This document shows positions 8,070 to 16,990 of a DNA stretch of 64,000 nt, one piece after another. The notes beneath the pieces are model-generated. The model was not told the DNA's origin. It ran no database searches and was given only the letters and a program-made list of their open reading frames with translations. The stretch is from positions 1-64,000 of the forward strand of contig NZ_BDCK01000003.1 in NCBI RefSeq assembly GCF_001613465.1, in the 5' to 3' direction. The DNA is from Nocardia niwae NBRC 108934 = DSM 45340 (GTDB taxonomy: Bacteria; Actinomycetota; Actinomycetes; Mycobacteriales; Mycobacteriaceae). How positions within the stretch are numbered: position 1 is the first letter of the stretch; the number at the start of each line of letters is the position of its first letter. The translations under genes and the position numbers were made by a program.

Positions 8070-8864
8070 ATGGTGACGACCGAGCCGGAGCTCGCGACAC
8101 CACCGGTTCCGCAGTGGTTCGCGCAGTTGTTCGCCCATCGGCGCTGGGTCCGGCGCAGCAGGCCGTTCCCGCACGTGTACGCCCGCGACGTCTTCGTCCC
8201 CGAGTTCTACCAGCGGCTGGCCGAACAGCTGGAACGGGTGCGGAGGGAGCGCCCCGACCTGTTCGTCACCGTCGCCGACGGCTACAGCGCCGACGGGATC
8301 CGATTCGCCGACCTGCTCGACGGTCCGCTCGCGGTGTTCGCCACGCGCGAATGGCACGACCTGGTGGCCCGGCTCGGCGGCGTCGAAGCGACCGGTGACG
8401 TCGAAGGGTCGATCCACCATCACGGGCCGGGCAGCCCGTTCGGCCGGCCGCACAACGACCTCGACCCGGCCTGGTTCCCAGGGCCCCCGCCCCGTCCCGG
8501 CGAAGTCCGGTTGCCCGACGGCGCCGTCCACACCAAGACCGGAGCACGCGCCCCCGGCGTCGTCGCCCGCGAGACCGTCCGCGCCGTCGCGGTGCTGTTC
8601 TATCTGGGCAATTCCGGCTGGGAACCCGGCGACGGCGGCGAGACCGCGCTGTATGACCACGTCGCCGACGCAGCCGCGCTGCCGTCGGTGGCGCTCGTTC
8701 CCCCGCTGGACAATTCGCTCGTGCTGTTCGAGGTCACCCCGCGCAGCTGGCACACGTTCGCGGGCAACAACGCCAGAGGTCGCAGCAGCGTGGTGATGTG
8801 GGTGCATCGCACCAGAGCCGACGCCGAACGGCGCTGGGGAGGAGACCGCATTGTCCAGTGGTGA
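8070..8864 (+). CDS. 2-oxoglutarate/Fe(II)-dependent oxygenase-like protein
   Basis: This 264-residue protein has the prolyl-4-hydroxylase-like double-stranded beta-helix pattern. The first two iron ligands fit PHNDLD (HxD), and the distal His fits SWHTFAGNN. The following RSSVVMWVH supplies the 2-oxoglutarate-binding Arg. Strands AVAVLFYLGNSGW and GGETALYDH lie between, as expected. The substrate is unknown. Its last 14 bases overlap the SDR gene that follows, so the two are translated together and may act in sequence on one compound. Confidence 0.75.
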   Translation: MVTTEPELATPPVPQWFAQLFAHRRWVRRSRPFPHVYARDVFVPEFYQRLAEQLERVRRERPDLFVTVADGYSADGIRFADLLDGPLAVFATREWHDLVARLGGVEATGDVEGSIHHHGPGSPFGRPHNDLDPAWFPGPPPRPGEVRLPDGAVHTKTGARAPGVVARETVRAVAVLFYLGNSGWEPGDGGETALYDHVADAAALPSVALVPPLDNSLVLFEVTPRSWHTFAGNNARGRSSVVMWVHRTRADAERRWGGDRIVQW

Positions 8865-9621
8865 CCGCCGCGTCTGCCTGCTCACCGGGGCCGGCGGCAC
8901 GCTGGGCGACGCGTTCTGCCAGGCCTACTATCGCGACTACGACATCGTCGCCGTGTGCCGTACGCGCACGCCCGCGGCGCCGTCGCAGCTGGAGTGGTAT
9001 GTCGATCCGCTGGCGCCGGACGCGGCGGTGCCGGAGAACGATTCCCGGGTCTTCGTGGTCCGGTCCGATCTCACCCAGCCGGGCGAGGTGGAACGGGTGG
9101 TCGACCTCGCGCTGGCCCGGTTCGGCCGGGTCGACCTGCTGGTGAACAACGCTGCGCACGTCCGGCTGCACCCGCGCGGCATCGTCGACGGCGATGCGGC
9201 GCTGGACGACTTCGATCCCCATTTCTCGCTCAACGTGGCGGTGCCGCTGCGCCTTTCGGCACGCCTGGCACAGCGGTCGTGGCTGCACGCGGGCCCCGAG
9301 AATCGCACGCGCAACCGCAACATCGTCAATGTCTCCAGCATCTCCGGCTCGAAGGTCTACCCGGGACAGACCCTGTACTCCGCGTCGAAGGCCGCGCTCG
9401 ATCAGCTGACGCGCAATCTCGCGGCCGAGTTCGCCGAGTTCGGGGTGCGCGTGAACGCCATCGCGCCCACCACATTTCCCGTGCTGGTCCCCACCGAGCG
9501 AGTCGCGCGGGCGATCGTCGAGTTGGACGCGGGCGAGGTGTCCGGCGGGGTGTACGGGGTCGGCGTCGAACCGGACCGGATGGACGGCAGCTCCCTCCGG
9601 CTCGCCGACGCCGAGCCGTGA
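8851..9621 (+). CDS. short-chain dehydrogenase/reductase (SDR)
   Basis: This 256-residue Rossmann oxidoreductase has the cofactor loop TGAGGTLG at residues 12-19, an NNAA motif, and the catalytic SxnYxxxK with Tyr176 and Lys180 (LYSASK). It starts at TTG 8851 inside the end of the 2OG-oxygenase gene, with GGGGAGGAGA just upstream. The nucleotide-binding segment is followed by a CRTRTP stretch that suits NADP(H). It probably oxidises or reduces the product or substrate of the overlapping oxygenase; this is inferred from the overlap only. Confidence 0.85.
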   Translation: MSSGDRRVCLLTGAGGTLGDAFCQAYYRDYDIVAVCRTRTPAAPSQLEWYVDPLAPDAAVPENDSRVFVVRSDLTQPGEVERVVDLALARFGRVDLLVNNAAHVRLHPRGIVDGDAALDDFDPHFSLNVAVPLRLSARLAQRSWLHAGPENRTRNRNIVNVSSISGSKVYPGQTLYSASKAALDQLTRNLAAEFAEFGVRVNAIAPTTFPVLVPTERVARAIVELDAGEVSGGVYGVGVEPDRMDGSSLRLADAEP

Positions 9622-9630
9622 ACGGCCGGA

Positions 9631-10500
9631 CTATTCGCTGATCGCGAGCCCGGTGGCCTGCTCGGAAAGCGTCCAGAGCCGGCGCGCGAGTTCGGCGTCG
9701 ACCGCCTGCTTGTTGCGCGGTTGCTCCAGCTCGAACCGGTGGAAGTACTGCCCGTTGATCGCCGCGCCGTCGGCGCGGGTGGCCAGGTGAATCAGCGGCT
9801 CGGCGCCCTTGTCCGGCTGGATGAAGAACGGGCGCCCCAGCGGAGACCGGATGAACCGGCCGAGGCCGAACGGGGCGTTGTCGTAGACGTGGGTGGCGAC
9901 CGCGCCGGGATGAAAGGCCACGGTGGTGATCCCGGTGCCCTCGGTGCGGCGGGCCAATTCCCGGGTGAACAGGATGTTCGCCAGTTTCGACGTACCGTAC
10001 GCGCCGAGCTGGTTGAACGAGCCCTTCGCCGCGTTGGCCGTGTCCAGGTCGAGTTTCGCCATCCGGTAGGTCGTGCTCGCGGTGTTCACCACCCTGGCCT
10101 CGGCCTGGGTCAAGCGCTCCAGCAGCAGGTTCGTCAGCAGGAACGGCGACAGGTGATTGACCTGGAAGGTGAGTTCGTTGCCGTCCTCGGTCACGGTCCG
10201 CTCGGGCCACGCGCCGCCCGCGTTGTTGGCCAGCACGTCGATCGTGGGGTACCGGTCGAGCAGCCGGCCTGCCAGCTTGCGCACGTCGTCGAGGCGAGCG
10301 AAATCGGCGACGAACGGCGTCGCGCCTGCTTTCGCCGCCACCTCGGCGGTCCGCTCCGGTGACCGGCCGACCACCGCGACGGTGGCGCCGCGCGCGGCGA
10401 GCCGCTGCGCCGCGGCGGCGCCGATGCCCGAGCTCGCGCCGGTCACCACCACTGTCTTTCCGGTGAGGTCCTGTTCTCGTCCCTGGTCCTGCGCAGCCAT
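9631..10500 (-). CDS. short-chain dehydrogenase/reductase, retinol-dehydrogenase-like
   Basis: This 289-residue SDR has VVVTGASSGIG near residue 17, LANNAGG, and the catalytic AYGTSKLAN block. The region after it (AFHPGAVATHVYDNAP) resembles the retinol/protochlorophyllide reductase branch. The ATG at 10500 is preceded by GGGAGG. The same frame stays open for a further 190 codons upstream, but that part is Arg/Pro-rich shadow of the deacetylase gene and is left out. It lies 20 bp downstream of the polysaccharide-deacetylase gene, likely in one transcript. Confidence 0.85.
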   Translation of the reverse strand: MAAQDQGREQDLTGKTVVVTGASSGIGAAAAQRLAARGATVAVVGRSPERTAEVAAKAGATPFVADFARLDDVRKLAGRLLDRYPTIDVLANNAGGAWPERTVTEDGNELTFQVNHLSPFLLTNLLLERLTQAEARVVNTASTTYRMAKLDLDTANAAKGSFNQLGAYGTSKLANILFTRELARRTEGTGITTVAFHPGAVATHVYDNAPFGLGRFIRSPLGRPFFIQPDKGAEPLIHLATRADGAAINGQYFHRFELEQPRNKQAVDAELARRLWTLSEQATGLAISE

Positions 10501-10520
10501 CTCCGCCTCCCGAGCATCGG

Positions 10521-11420
10521 TTACCTGACCCGATCGTCTTCGGCTCGCGCGGATACGGCAAGCTCCGACGCACCGGCGTAGTGCTCGGCGATCTCGTCGC
10601 TGGTGGTCAGCCACACTCCCGGGTGGGTCGCCACGTACTCGAGCGCCTGGTCGAGGTACTTGATCCGGAACGCCTGCCCGATCACGAACGGGTGCAGCGC
10701 CAGCGCCATGACGCGCCCGCTGTCGGCCGATTCGGCGTAGAGCTGGTCGAGCTGATCGCGGACGATCCGCACGAAGTCCGGTCCGCTGGTGGCTTTTCCC
10801 AGAAACAGCGTGTTGTCGTTGAGTTCGACCGAGTAGGGGACGCTGAGCAGGCCGGGTACCGACAGCGGATAGGGCTGGTCGTCGTTGGTCCAGTCGAGGA
10901 CGTATCCGAGGCCGAGTTCGGCCAGCAGCGCGGGGGTCCGGAACGACTCGGTGAGGGCGGGCCCCATCCAGCCGCGCGGCTTGCGTCCGGTGGCTCGTTC
11001 GATGGTGGCGACCACGTCGGCGAGATAGGCGCGCTCCTCGTCCGCCGGAAGCTCCGCCTGGAGGATCGAGTTGTTCTTCCCGTGCGCGAGCCACGCCCAG
11101 TCCCGTCGCACCCCCGCCGCCACGATCTGTGGATAGTGTTCGGCCACATCCGAGTTGAGCAGCGCGCTCGCGCGGATACCGTGCCGGTCGAGCACCTCGA
11201 TCAACCGCCAGATGCCCACCCGCGGTCCGTAGTCGCGCCAGCCGTAGTTCAACGGGTCGGGCGCGAGCCCCGCGGTGCCGGGGAAGATGCTCGTGGACGG
11301 ACGGTCCACCTGATAGTGCTCGACATTGAGTCCGACATAGAACGCGACCCTGGCGTCACCGGGCCAGCGCAGCGGCGGGCGGTCGACGATCGGGCTGTAG
11401 CCGAAGAGTTCGTTGTCCAT
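10521..11420 (-). CDS. polysaccharide deacetylase family protein (PuuE/allantoinase-like)
   Basis: This 299-residue protein has the NodB-type barrel of the PuuE/allantoinase-like branch. It shows an N-terminal ARVAFYVGLNVEHY strand, ASALLNSDVAEHYP, a WLAHGKNNS metal-region motif, GWMGPALTESFRT, and a C-terminal LALHPFVIGQ with a conserved His. These enzymes hydrolyse C-N bonds of N-acetylated or ureido compounds. No signal peptide is seen. The ATG at 11420 gives the family-like MDNELFGYSP start; the longer open frame upstream is not supported. It shares a divergent promoter region with the large membrane protein. Confidence 0.8.
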   Translation of the reverse strand: MDNELFGYSPIVDRPPLRWPGDARVAFYVGLNVEHYQVDRPSTSIFPGTAGLAPDPLNYGWRDYGPRVGIWRLIEVLDRHGIRASALLNSDVAEHYPQIVAAGVRRDWAWLAHGKNNSILQAELPADEERAYLADVVATIERATGRKPRGWMGPALTESFRTPALLAELGLGYVLDWTNDDQPYPLSVPGLLSVPYSVELNDNTLFLGKATSGPDFVRIVRDQLDQLYAESADSGRVMALALHPFVIGQAFRIKYLDQALEYVATHPGVWLTTSDEIAEHYAGASELAVSARAEDDRVR

Positions 11421-11688
11421 GGCCCCATGCTGGAACTTGACACTAATGTGAGGATCAACATCGAGAATGGTGATATAGGACACAACAGACAGTCGCCGCA
11501 CGCCACCACCGCCGAATCCGCGAGCGTGCCGAACGGTATCGTGCAGCGAACGTAACAACCGATCTCGTACGCACATGGGTAACTCATCGGGTACGCCCAA
11601 AAGAGGAGTGGCGCTCGACGCAAGACCTCGACGCGGGTCTCGCGGCTCCCAACCAGTACGGCCTGAGTACCCGGAGAGGCGGGCGAGC

Positions 11689-14061
11689 ATGCGAGTGGAC
11701 GGGCGAGAGATCCCGGTCACGGGCAGCCTGCTACAGCCGCTGATCCGGCGCACGAGCGACATCATCCGCGTCGTCCTCGCGAGCCTGTGGGTGGCGGTCG
11801 TCATCGCGGCGTCGTTGATCACCCGCCCGGAATGGCTGGCCCTGGAACGCTCGGTCTCCAATATCGTCGGCTTCCTGAACCCGGACCAGTCGAACCTGGT
11901 GTACCTCGTCTACGGCATGGCGATCCTCGCGCTGCCGTTCGCGATCCTGATCGAGCTGATCATCGGCAGGCAATGGAAACTGCTCGCGGGCTACGCCGCG
12001 GCCGGGGCCGTCGCCGGGCTGCTGTTGTCCATCACCGGCACCGGGCTGTCCGCGCCGAAATGGCATCTGCAAGTGCCGGATCGGTTGGACACCTTCCTGT
12101 CCCAGTTCCTCGACGATCCCCGCTGGATCGCGATGATCGCCGCGATGCTCACCGTCGCCAGCCCGTGGTTGCCCGTCCGTCCGCGGCGCTGGCTGTGGTT
12201 CCTGCTGCTGGCGTTCGCGCCGATCCACCTCGTGGTCAGCACCGTGGTGCCCGCGCGGGCGATGTTCGGGCTCGCGGTCGGCTGGCTGGTCGGCGCCGTG
12301 ATCGTGCTCGTGGTCGGCACGCCCGCGCTGGAGGTGCCCCTCGACGCGGCCGTCCGGGTGCTCGCCAGACGTGGACACACGGTCACCGGATTCACCGTGG
12401 TGCATCCGGCAGGGCGCGGCCCGCTGGTGCTCGCCGCGGCCGTGGAGGGGCCCGAACGCGAGCTCGTCGTCGAGATGTTCGGCAAGAACCAGCGTAGTTT
12501 CGGTGCGCTGCGGCAGCTGTGGCGCTGGCTCACGTTCCGCTCCAGTGAGACCGCGGCCATTCACGGTTCCATGCATCGGGCGGTCGAGCACCGGGCGCTC
12601 ATGGCGATCGCCGTCGCCGACCTGGGGCTCGGCAGCTGCACGCCGGTCGCGGTGGTGGCGCTGTCGCGCGGCTGGATGTTGTACGCGCGCACCCAGACCT
12701 GCGGCACCGCTCTGACCGAACAATCCGCCGACGTGCTGCCCGGAGTGTGGCGGGCGCTCGACGCCTTGCAGCGGAAACAGATCTCGCACGGCGACCTGCG
12801 GCCGATCGATATCCGCGTCGCCGACGGCGTCACGCTGTTCGGCGGCTTCGGCAACGCCGAGTACGGGGCATCGGACGCGCAACTGCAATCCGACATCGCC
12901 CAATTGCTGGTCACGACCACCGCGACCTTCGGCAAGGAGCCCGCGGTGCGGGCGGCGATCGAAACGATCGGCGAGACTCGGGTGCTCGCGGCCGCGAGCC
13001 GGTTGACCAAATCAGCGATACCGACCGGGATCCGCAAAGCGGTTCCGGGATGGAAGGCCGCGCTCTCCTCCGCCCGCGACGAGGTGCGCAAACAGACCGG
13101 GCAGGACCGGATCGAAGCCGAGCAGATCACCCGGTTCTCCCGCAACCAGATCATCCAGCTGGTGCTGCTGATCGGCTTGGTGTACGTCGCATACCCGTTC
13201 ATCAGCGCCGTGCCGACCTTCTTCACCCAGCTGCGCACGGCCAACTGGTGGTGGGCGCTGTTCGGTCTCCTGGTCTCGCTGCTGACCTACATCGGCGCGG
13301 CGGCGGCGCTGTGGGCCTGCGCATCCGGTGCGGTGAGCTTCCGCAACCTGGTGATCATGCAGATCGCCAACACTTTCGCCGCGACCACCACGCCCGCGCG
13401 GGTCGGTGGTCTCGCGCTCAGCGTGCGCTTTCTGCAAAAGGGCGGCGTCGGCGCGGTGCGGGCCACGGCGGCGGTAGCGCTGCAACAGGCGGTGCAGGTG
13501 ATCACGCACCTCAGCCTGCTGCTCGCGTTCAGCATCCTGGCAGGCACCTCGACCGATCTGTCCCACTTCGTCCCGGACGCCACGGTGCTGTATCTGCTCG
13601 CAGGCGTCGGCGTCGGCATAGTCGGCACGTTCATGTTCGTGCCGAAACTGCGCCGCTGGCTGAACAACGCGGTCCGCCCGCAACTGCAGGAGGTCCTCGG
13701 TGAGCTCGCCGATCTCGCCCGCGACCCCAAGCGCTCGGCGGTGATCATCCTCGGTTGCGCGGCGATCACCCTCGGCCTCGCCGGCGCGCTGTGGGCCAGC
13801 GTCGAGGCGTTCGGCGGCGGCACCACCTTCATCACCGTCACCATCGTCACCATGATCGGCGGCACCCTGGCCTCGGCCGCGCCGACCCCGGGTGGTGTCG
13901 GCGCGGTCGAGGCCGCGCTCATCGGCGGCCTGGCCGCCTTCGGCTTGCCCGCGAACATCGCGGTGCCCTCGGTGCTGCTCTACCGGGTGCTCACCTGCTG
14001 GCTTCCGGTGTTCTGCGGCTGGTGGACCATGCGCTGGATGACGAAAAAGGACCTGATCTAG
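11689..14061 (+). CDS. flippase-like (UPF0104/LPG-synthase TM) membrane protein with embedded degenerate kinase domain
   Basis: This protein of about 790 residues has three parts. An N-terminal block of about six to seven membrane helices (residues 20-210) comes first. A cytosolic region of about 260 residues then resembles an aminoglycoside/protein-kinase fold, with catalytic loop HGDLRPID at 367-374. The C-terminal block (about 490-790) has eight helices of the lysylphosphatidylglycerol synthase TM / UPF0104 type, ending in APTPGGVGAVEAAL. In the kinase-like part the DFG motif reads GFG (386-388) and the catalytic-loop Asn is Asp374, so it is probably a pseudokinase. The start at ATG 11689 is preferred over 11575 by the ribosome site and the hydrophobic onset. 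The transported lipid is unknown. Confidence 0.82.
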   Translation: MRVDGREIPVTGSLLQPLIRRTSDIIRVVLASLWVAVVIAASLITRPEWLALERSVSNIVGFLNPDQSNLVYLVYGMAILALPFAILIELIIGRQWKLLAGYAAAGAVAGLLLSITGTGLSAPKWHLQVPDRLDTFLSQFLDDPRWIAMIAAMLTVASPWLPVRPRRWLWFLLLAFAPIHLVVSTVVPARAMFGLAVGWLVGAVIVLVVGTPALEVPLDAAVRVLARRGHTVTGFTVVHPAGRGPLVLAAAVEGPERELVVEMFGKNQRSFGALRQLWRWLTFRSSETAAIHGSMHRAVEHRALMAIAVADLGLGSCTPVAVVALSRGWMLYARTQTCGTALTEQSADVLPGVWRALDALQRKQISHGDLRPIDIRVADGVTLFGGFGNAEYGASDAQLQSDIAQLLVTTTATFGKEPAVRAAIETIGETRVLAAASRLTKSAIPTGIRKAVPGWKAALSSARDEVRKQTGQDRIEAEQITRFSRNQIIQLVLLIGLVYVAYPFISAVPTFFTQLRTANWWWALFGLLVSLLTYIGAAAALWACASGAVSFRNLVIMQIANTFAATTTPARVGGLALSVRFLQKGGVGAVRATAAVALQQAVQVITHLSLLLAFSILAGTSTDLSHFVPDATVLYLLAGVGVGIVGTFMFVPKLRRWLNNAVRPQLQEVLGELADLARDPKRSAVIILGCAAITLGLAGALWASVEAFGGGTTFITVTIVTMIGGTLASAAPTPGGVGAVEAALIGGLAAFGLPANIAVPSVLLYRVLTCWLPVFCGWWTMRWMTKKDLI

Positions 14062-14097
14062 GAGTCCTGTCCGCACCCAGGAGAACCGCGCGCGGTC

Positions 14098-14769
14098 TTA
14101 TGGCTTGGTGGCCAGCAGAACGCCGGTCGCCGGCCGTACCCCGACGAATTCGACGGCCTCGAAGCCGTTCGCGCGCAGCAGATCTCGATACTGACGAATA
14201 TCGACGCCCGGCGAAGAAGCACCGTGGTCGTGGGTGCGGTGGGCCGCGAAGCGCGCCATGACGCGCACAGCGGCGGAGCGGACCGGGTCGGTCGGATGGG
14301 TGTCGGCGAGCAACAACCGGCCGCCCGGTCGCAGCACCCGGAACATCTGCGCGACGGCATCGGCTCGGTGCGGCGCGGGGATGTGGTGCATCGCGAAGGT
14401 GCAGGTCACCAGGTCGGCGGAGGCGTCGGGCAGGGGCAGCGACTGCGCCGCACCGAGCACCCATCGGCAGTTCGCCAGATCGCGGCTACGCGCGGTCGCG
14501 TAGTCGATCATCTGGGGCGACGGGTCTACGCCGGTGACTTTGCCGACGCGGCGGGCCAGCACACGCGCGAGATCACCGGGGCCGCAACCGATGTCGACCA
14601 CGTCGGCGCCGGGACCGGGTCGGGCGAGCCCCGCGAGCCGGGTGTTCAGGCGATCTTCCCGGCCGAGCAGAAAAGCGGCTTTGAGCAAGCGGTAGCGGCG
14701 CGGTTGGGTGAGCAGCACGCCGACCTCGCCGTGCGAATTGCTGGCAGACTGGAGTTCGTTTCCGGACAT
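14098..14769 (-). CDS. class I SAM-dependent methyltransferase (methyltransferase 11 type)
   Basis: This 223-residue enzyme has motif I VVDIGCGPGDLARVLA, motif II TGVDPSPQMIDYA, a DLVTCTFAMHHIP motif IV region and GGRLLLADTHP. It resembles the UbiE/menaquinone-like small-molecule methyltransferases, but the substrate is not clear. It starts at ATG 14769; a longer in-frame ATG at 14811 is possible. It ends 36 bp from the flippase-like gene, convergently, and is divergent from the TetR gene across 98 bp, so TetR may control it. Confidence 0.85.
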   Translation of the reverse strand: MSGNELQSASNSHGEVGVLLTQPRRYRLLKAAFLLGREDRLNTRLAGLARPGPGADVVDIGCGPGDLARVLARRVGKVTGVDPSPQMIDYATARSRDLANCRWVLGAAQSLPLPDASADLVTCTFAMHHIPAPHRADAVAQMFRVLRPGGRLLLADTHPTDPVRSAAVRVMARFAAHRTHDHGASSPGVDIRQYRDLLRANGFEAVEFVGVRPATGVLLATKP

Positions 14770-14867
14770 GAGTTCAGGATCGGCCTGGCATGCGCCGCCG
14801 ACCAGGGACAAGATCCCGGAATCCGTCCGGAACCGGACGCATCCGAGACATCTGTGCGGGAGGCACC

Positions 14868-15437
14868 GTGCCGGAAGAACAAGACACCGCTGATCGCCGG
14901 GTCCGCCGCACCAGGGCCCTGCTGCACCGGGCGCTGATCGAGCTGATGGTCGAACGCTCCTACGACCGGATCACCGTCCGCGACATTCTGGCTCGCGCCG
15001 ATGTCGGCCGGTCGACGTTCTACGCGCACTACCGCGACAAGGACGACCTGCTGTTGCGCAGCAGCACCGACTACCTGCGCGTGGCCGTGGCCGAGCCGGA
15101 CGCCGACGCTCCCGACCTGCTCGCGCCCGTGCGCACGCTGTTCGAGCTGGCCGCCGCGCATCCCGAGATCTACCGAGCGCTACTCGGCCGCAAGAGCGGC
15201 ACCGTGCTGCTGCGCACCACGCGGGTGATGGTCGCGCAGATCCTCGCCGAGCGGTTGGGCGATCGGCTGGCGATGCCGGAGGACGAGTTCGCGACCACCG
15301 TGACGTTCCTGTCCTGGGGTGTCGTCGGCCTGCTCGGCGCCATCGCGGAGCCGCATCCACCGCTCTCGGCCGAGGAGGCGTACCACCGTTTGGTGCGCCT
15401 GGTCGGGCCCGGATTGGCCGATCGAGCTCGGGACTGA
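14868..15437 (+). CDS. TetR/AcrR-family transcriptional regulator
   Basis: This 189-residue repressor-type protein has an N-terminal helix-turn-helix (ALIELMVERSYDRITVRDILARADVGRSTFYAHYRDKDDLL) and a variable helical ligand domain. The GTG start at 14868 follows CGGGAGG with five-base spacing. The divergent methyltransferase gene is the natural target candidate; the effector is unknown. Confidence 0.88.
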   Translation: MPEEQDTADRRVRRTRALLHRALIELMVERSYDRITVRDILARADVGRSTFYAHYRDKDDLLLRSSTDYLRVAVAEPDADAPDLLAPVRTLFELAAAHPEIYRALLGRKSGTVLLRTTRVMVAQILAERLGDRLAMPEDEFATTVTFLSWGVVGLLGAIAEPHPPLSAEEAYHRLVRLVGPGLADRARD

Positions 15438-15441
15438 GCGG

Positions 15442-15460
15442 AGTCACGGACCCCGTGACT
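15442..15460. terminator. perfect 8-bp hairpin between convergent genes
   Basis: AGTCACGG and CCGTGACT are separated by three bases and lie exactly between the stop codons of the TetR gene and the membrane-protein gene. It could end transcription from both sides. Confidence 0.5.
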
Positions 15461-16201
15461 TCAGTCGCCTGCACGCACGCGCCTCTTGTACCGGAGGATC
15501 CACTGCGCGATGACGGCCATCGCGCACAGCAGTGAGATCACGACGGCGCAGAGGGCGGACCAGGTGAGGCTGTAAGTCGCGTACGAAACCTGACGGAACC
15601 CGGGGGCCGGATAGTTGTCGTGCCCCTTGGCCCAGCGGATCAGCAATCCGATCTGAGTGCCGGGATCTCGCGCCGTCCCATACGAGACCACGCGCGTCAG
15701 TTCGTCGCCTTTGCTGTTGAGGTAGAGCGCGGTGGCGATGGTGCAGATCGGGACGAGAACCGTGGCGACGAGCGTCAGATGCGCGAACACTTCGGCGCGG
15801 GCCACGATGTGGGCCGCCACACTGCACACGGCGATCACGATCACGACGCCGGTGAGGATGCCCCAGGCGCCACTGGCTTTCGGACCGGGCACCGATGCTC
15901 GCGCCCACAGATCGACCAAGGACGTGGCCACGTGGATGCGGCCGAAGGCATTCGCGCGGATCACGCCATCCGTCCCGCCGGTGCCTGTGCTCAGCCACGG
16001 CTGGAACAGCAGAACCAAGGTGACCAGGCAGCCGACCGCGACGAACAGGTGAACCCAGTTCCCGCCGAGCACGGCTGCCGGCCGCTTTCGGCGGAGCGCG
16101 GCGCTGCGCCGCGTTTCATTCCGTCGACGCCGTACCGCCCCGTCGGCCGAGCCGGTCCGCTCGCGTCGAACTTCTCTGTTCTGCCAAGGAGTAGGGCGCA
16201 C
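15461..16201 (-). CDS. hypothetical four-helix membrane protein
   Basis: This 246-residue protein has a basic N-terminal tail of about 45 residues and four predicted membrane helices: WVHLFVAVGCLVTLVLLF, WGILTGVVIVIAVCSVAAHI, FAHLTLVATVLVPICTIATALYL and ALCAVVISLLCAMAVIAQWI. A roughly 35-residue loop after helix 1 and a conserved-looking loop with GLLIRWAKGHDNYPAPG lie on the outer side. I do not recognise a family. Tetra-spanning proteins of this plan are common in Nocardia and Mycobacterium without known role. The GTG at 16201 is the first start; a later one within the basic tail is possible. Confidence 0.7.
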   Translation of the reverse strand: MRPTPWQNREVRRERTGSADGAVRRRRNETRRSAALRRKRPAAVLGGNWVHLFVAVGCLVTLVLLFQPWLSTGTGGTDGVIRANAFGRIHVATSLVDLWARASVPGPKASGAWGILTGVVIVIAVCSVAAHIVARAEVFAHLTLVATVLVPICTIATALYLNSKGDELTRVVSYGTARDPGTQIGLLIRWAKGHDNYPAPGFRQVSYATYSLTWSALCAVVISLLCAMAVIAQWILRYKRRVRAGD

Positions 16202-16320
16202 GAGTCGGAGCCTAGGAGTGCGGCTGTATGGATCCCGTCAACGAGAATTGCCCTGCTCGACAAGGTTTCGTCAATATCCGGCACTCGGCCGGTGCTACGA
16301 GCGCGCGGGGCGCGTTTCGC

Positions 16321-16923
16321 TCAGCGGCCGACCAGTTCCAGCGCGTCCGCGGCGCGGACGCTGCCCGCGGTGACGAGTTCGAGGTTGGCCAGCGCGGCTT
16401 CGTGCGCCTCCGCGCCCGCGGCGGCCACGCAGTCGGCCACGGCGTGCACGGTGAAGCCGAGATCGGTGCCGTGCCGCGCCGTCTGCTCGACGGTGAGGTT
16501 GGTCGCGACGCCGGTGAGCAAGAGCGTCTCGATGCCCTGATCCGCCAGCCACTCCGGCAGTTTGCTGCCCGCCAGACCGGACAGTTTCTGGTTGTCGAAG
16601 ACCTCCGTCGGCTGCGCCGCCATCTCCGGGATGATCGCGGCCCCGGGCGAATCCGGCCGGAACTCCGTCTGCGCCGCGCCGACCGAGCGCATGAATCCGG
16701 TGTTGCGCACCAGCTCACCCTCGCCCACCGGAATGGTGAACCGGGTGAAGATCACCGGCACCGCTGCCGCCAGCGCCGCCGCGTGGAACTCCGCCGCCCG
16801 CGCCACCACACCGGAGGCCGCCACGGGCGCGGCCAGCATGGGACCGAAAAACCCTTCCGGCCGAATGACATTCACCTGCCAATGCAGCGCCAGCACGGCG
16901 GCGCGGATGCGTCGGATCGCCAT
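16321..16923 (-). CDS. isochorismatase-fold protein lacking the catalytic Asp and Cys
   Basis: This 200-residue cysteine-hydrolase-fold protein has length and order of motifs normal for the isochorismatase family. Family members use an Asp-Lys-Cys triad. Here the Asp position in the first strand is His14 (VLALHWQ) and the Cys position in the TNxCV motif is Thr144 (TNLTV). The Lys is kept at 113 (NQKLSG). The protein is therefore probably not a classical hydrolase and may bind a ligand or use another mechanism. It stands alone between an unrelated membrane-protein gene and an acyl-CoA ligase gene. Confidence 0.82.
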   Translation of the reverse strand: MAIRRIRAAVLALHWQVNVIRPEGFFGPMLAAPVAASGVVARAAEFHAAALAAAVPVIFTRFTIPVGEGELVRNTGFMRSVGAAQTEFRPDSPGAAIIPEMAAQPTEVFDNQKLSGLAGSKLPEWLADQGIETLLLTGVATNLTVEQTARHGTDLGFTVHAVADCVAAAGAEAHEAALANLELVTAGSVRAADALELVGR

Positions 16924-16990
16924 GCGACGACCTTACGCATCCGCGCGCACGCGCGGTGTCCGATTCACGTGAAACGAACGCGTCGCCCGA

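Noticed and set aside
10501..11094. Long upstream extension of the SDR gene at 9631-10500
   Set aside because: The extra residues are low-complexity Arg/Pro sequence, lie over the deacetylase gene, and a good ribosome site precedes the ATG at 10500.
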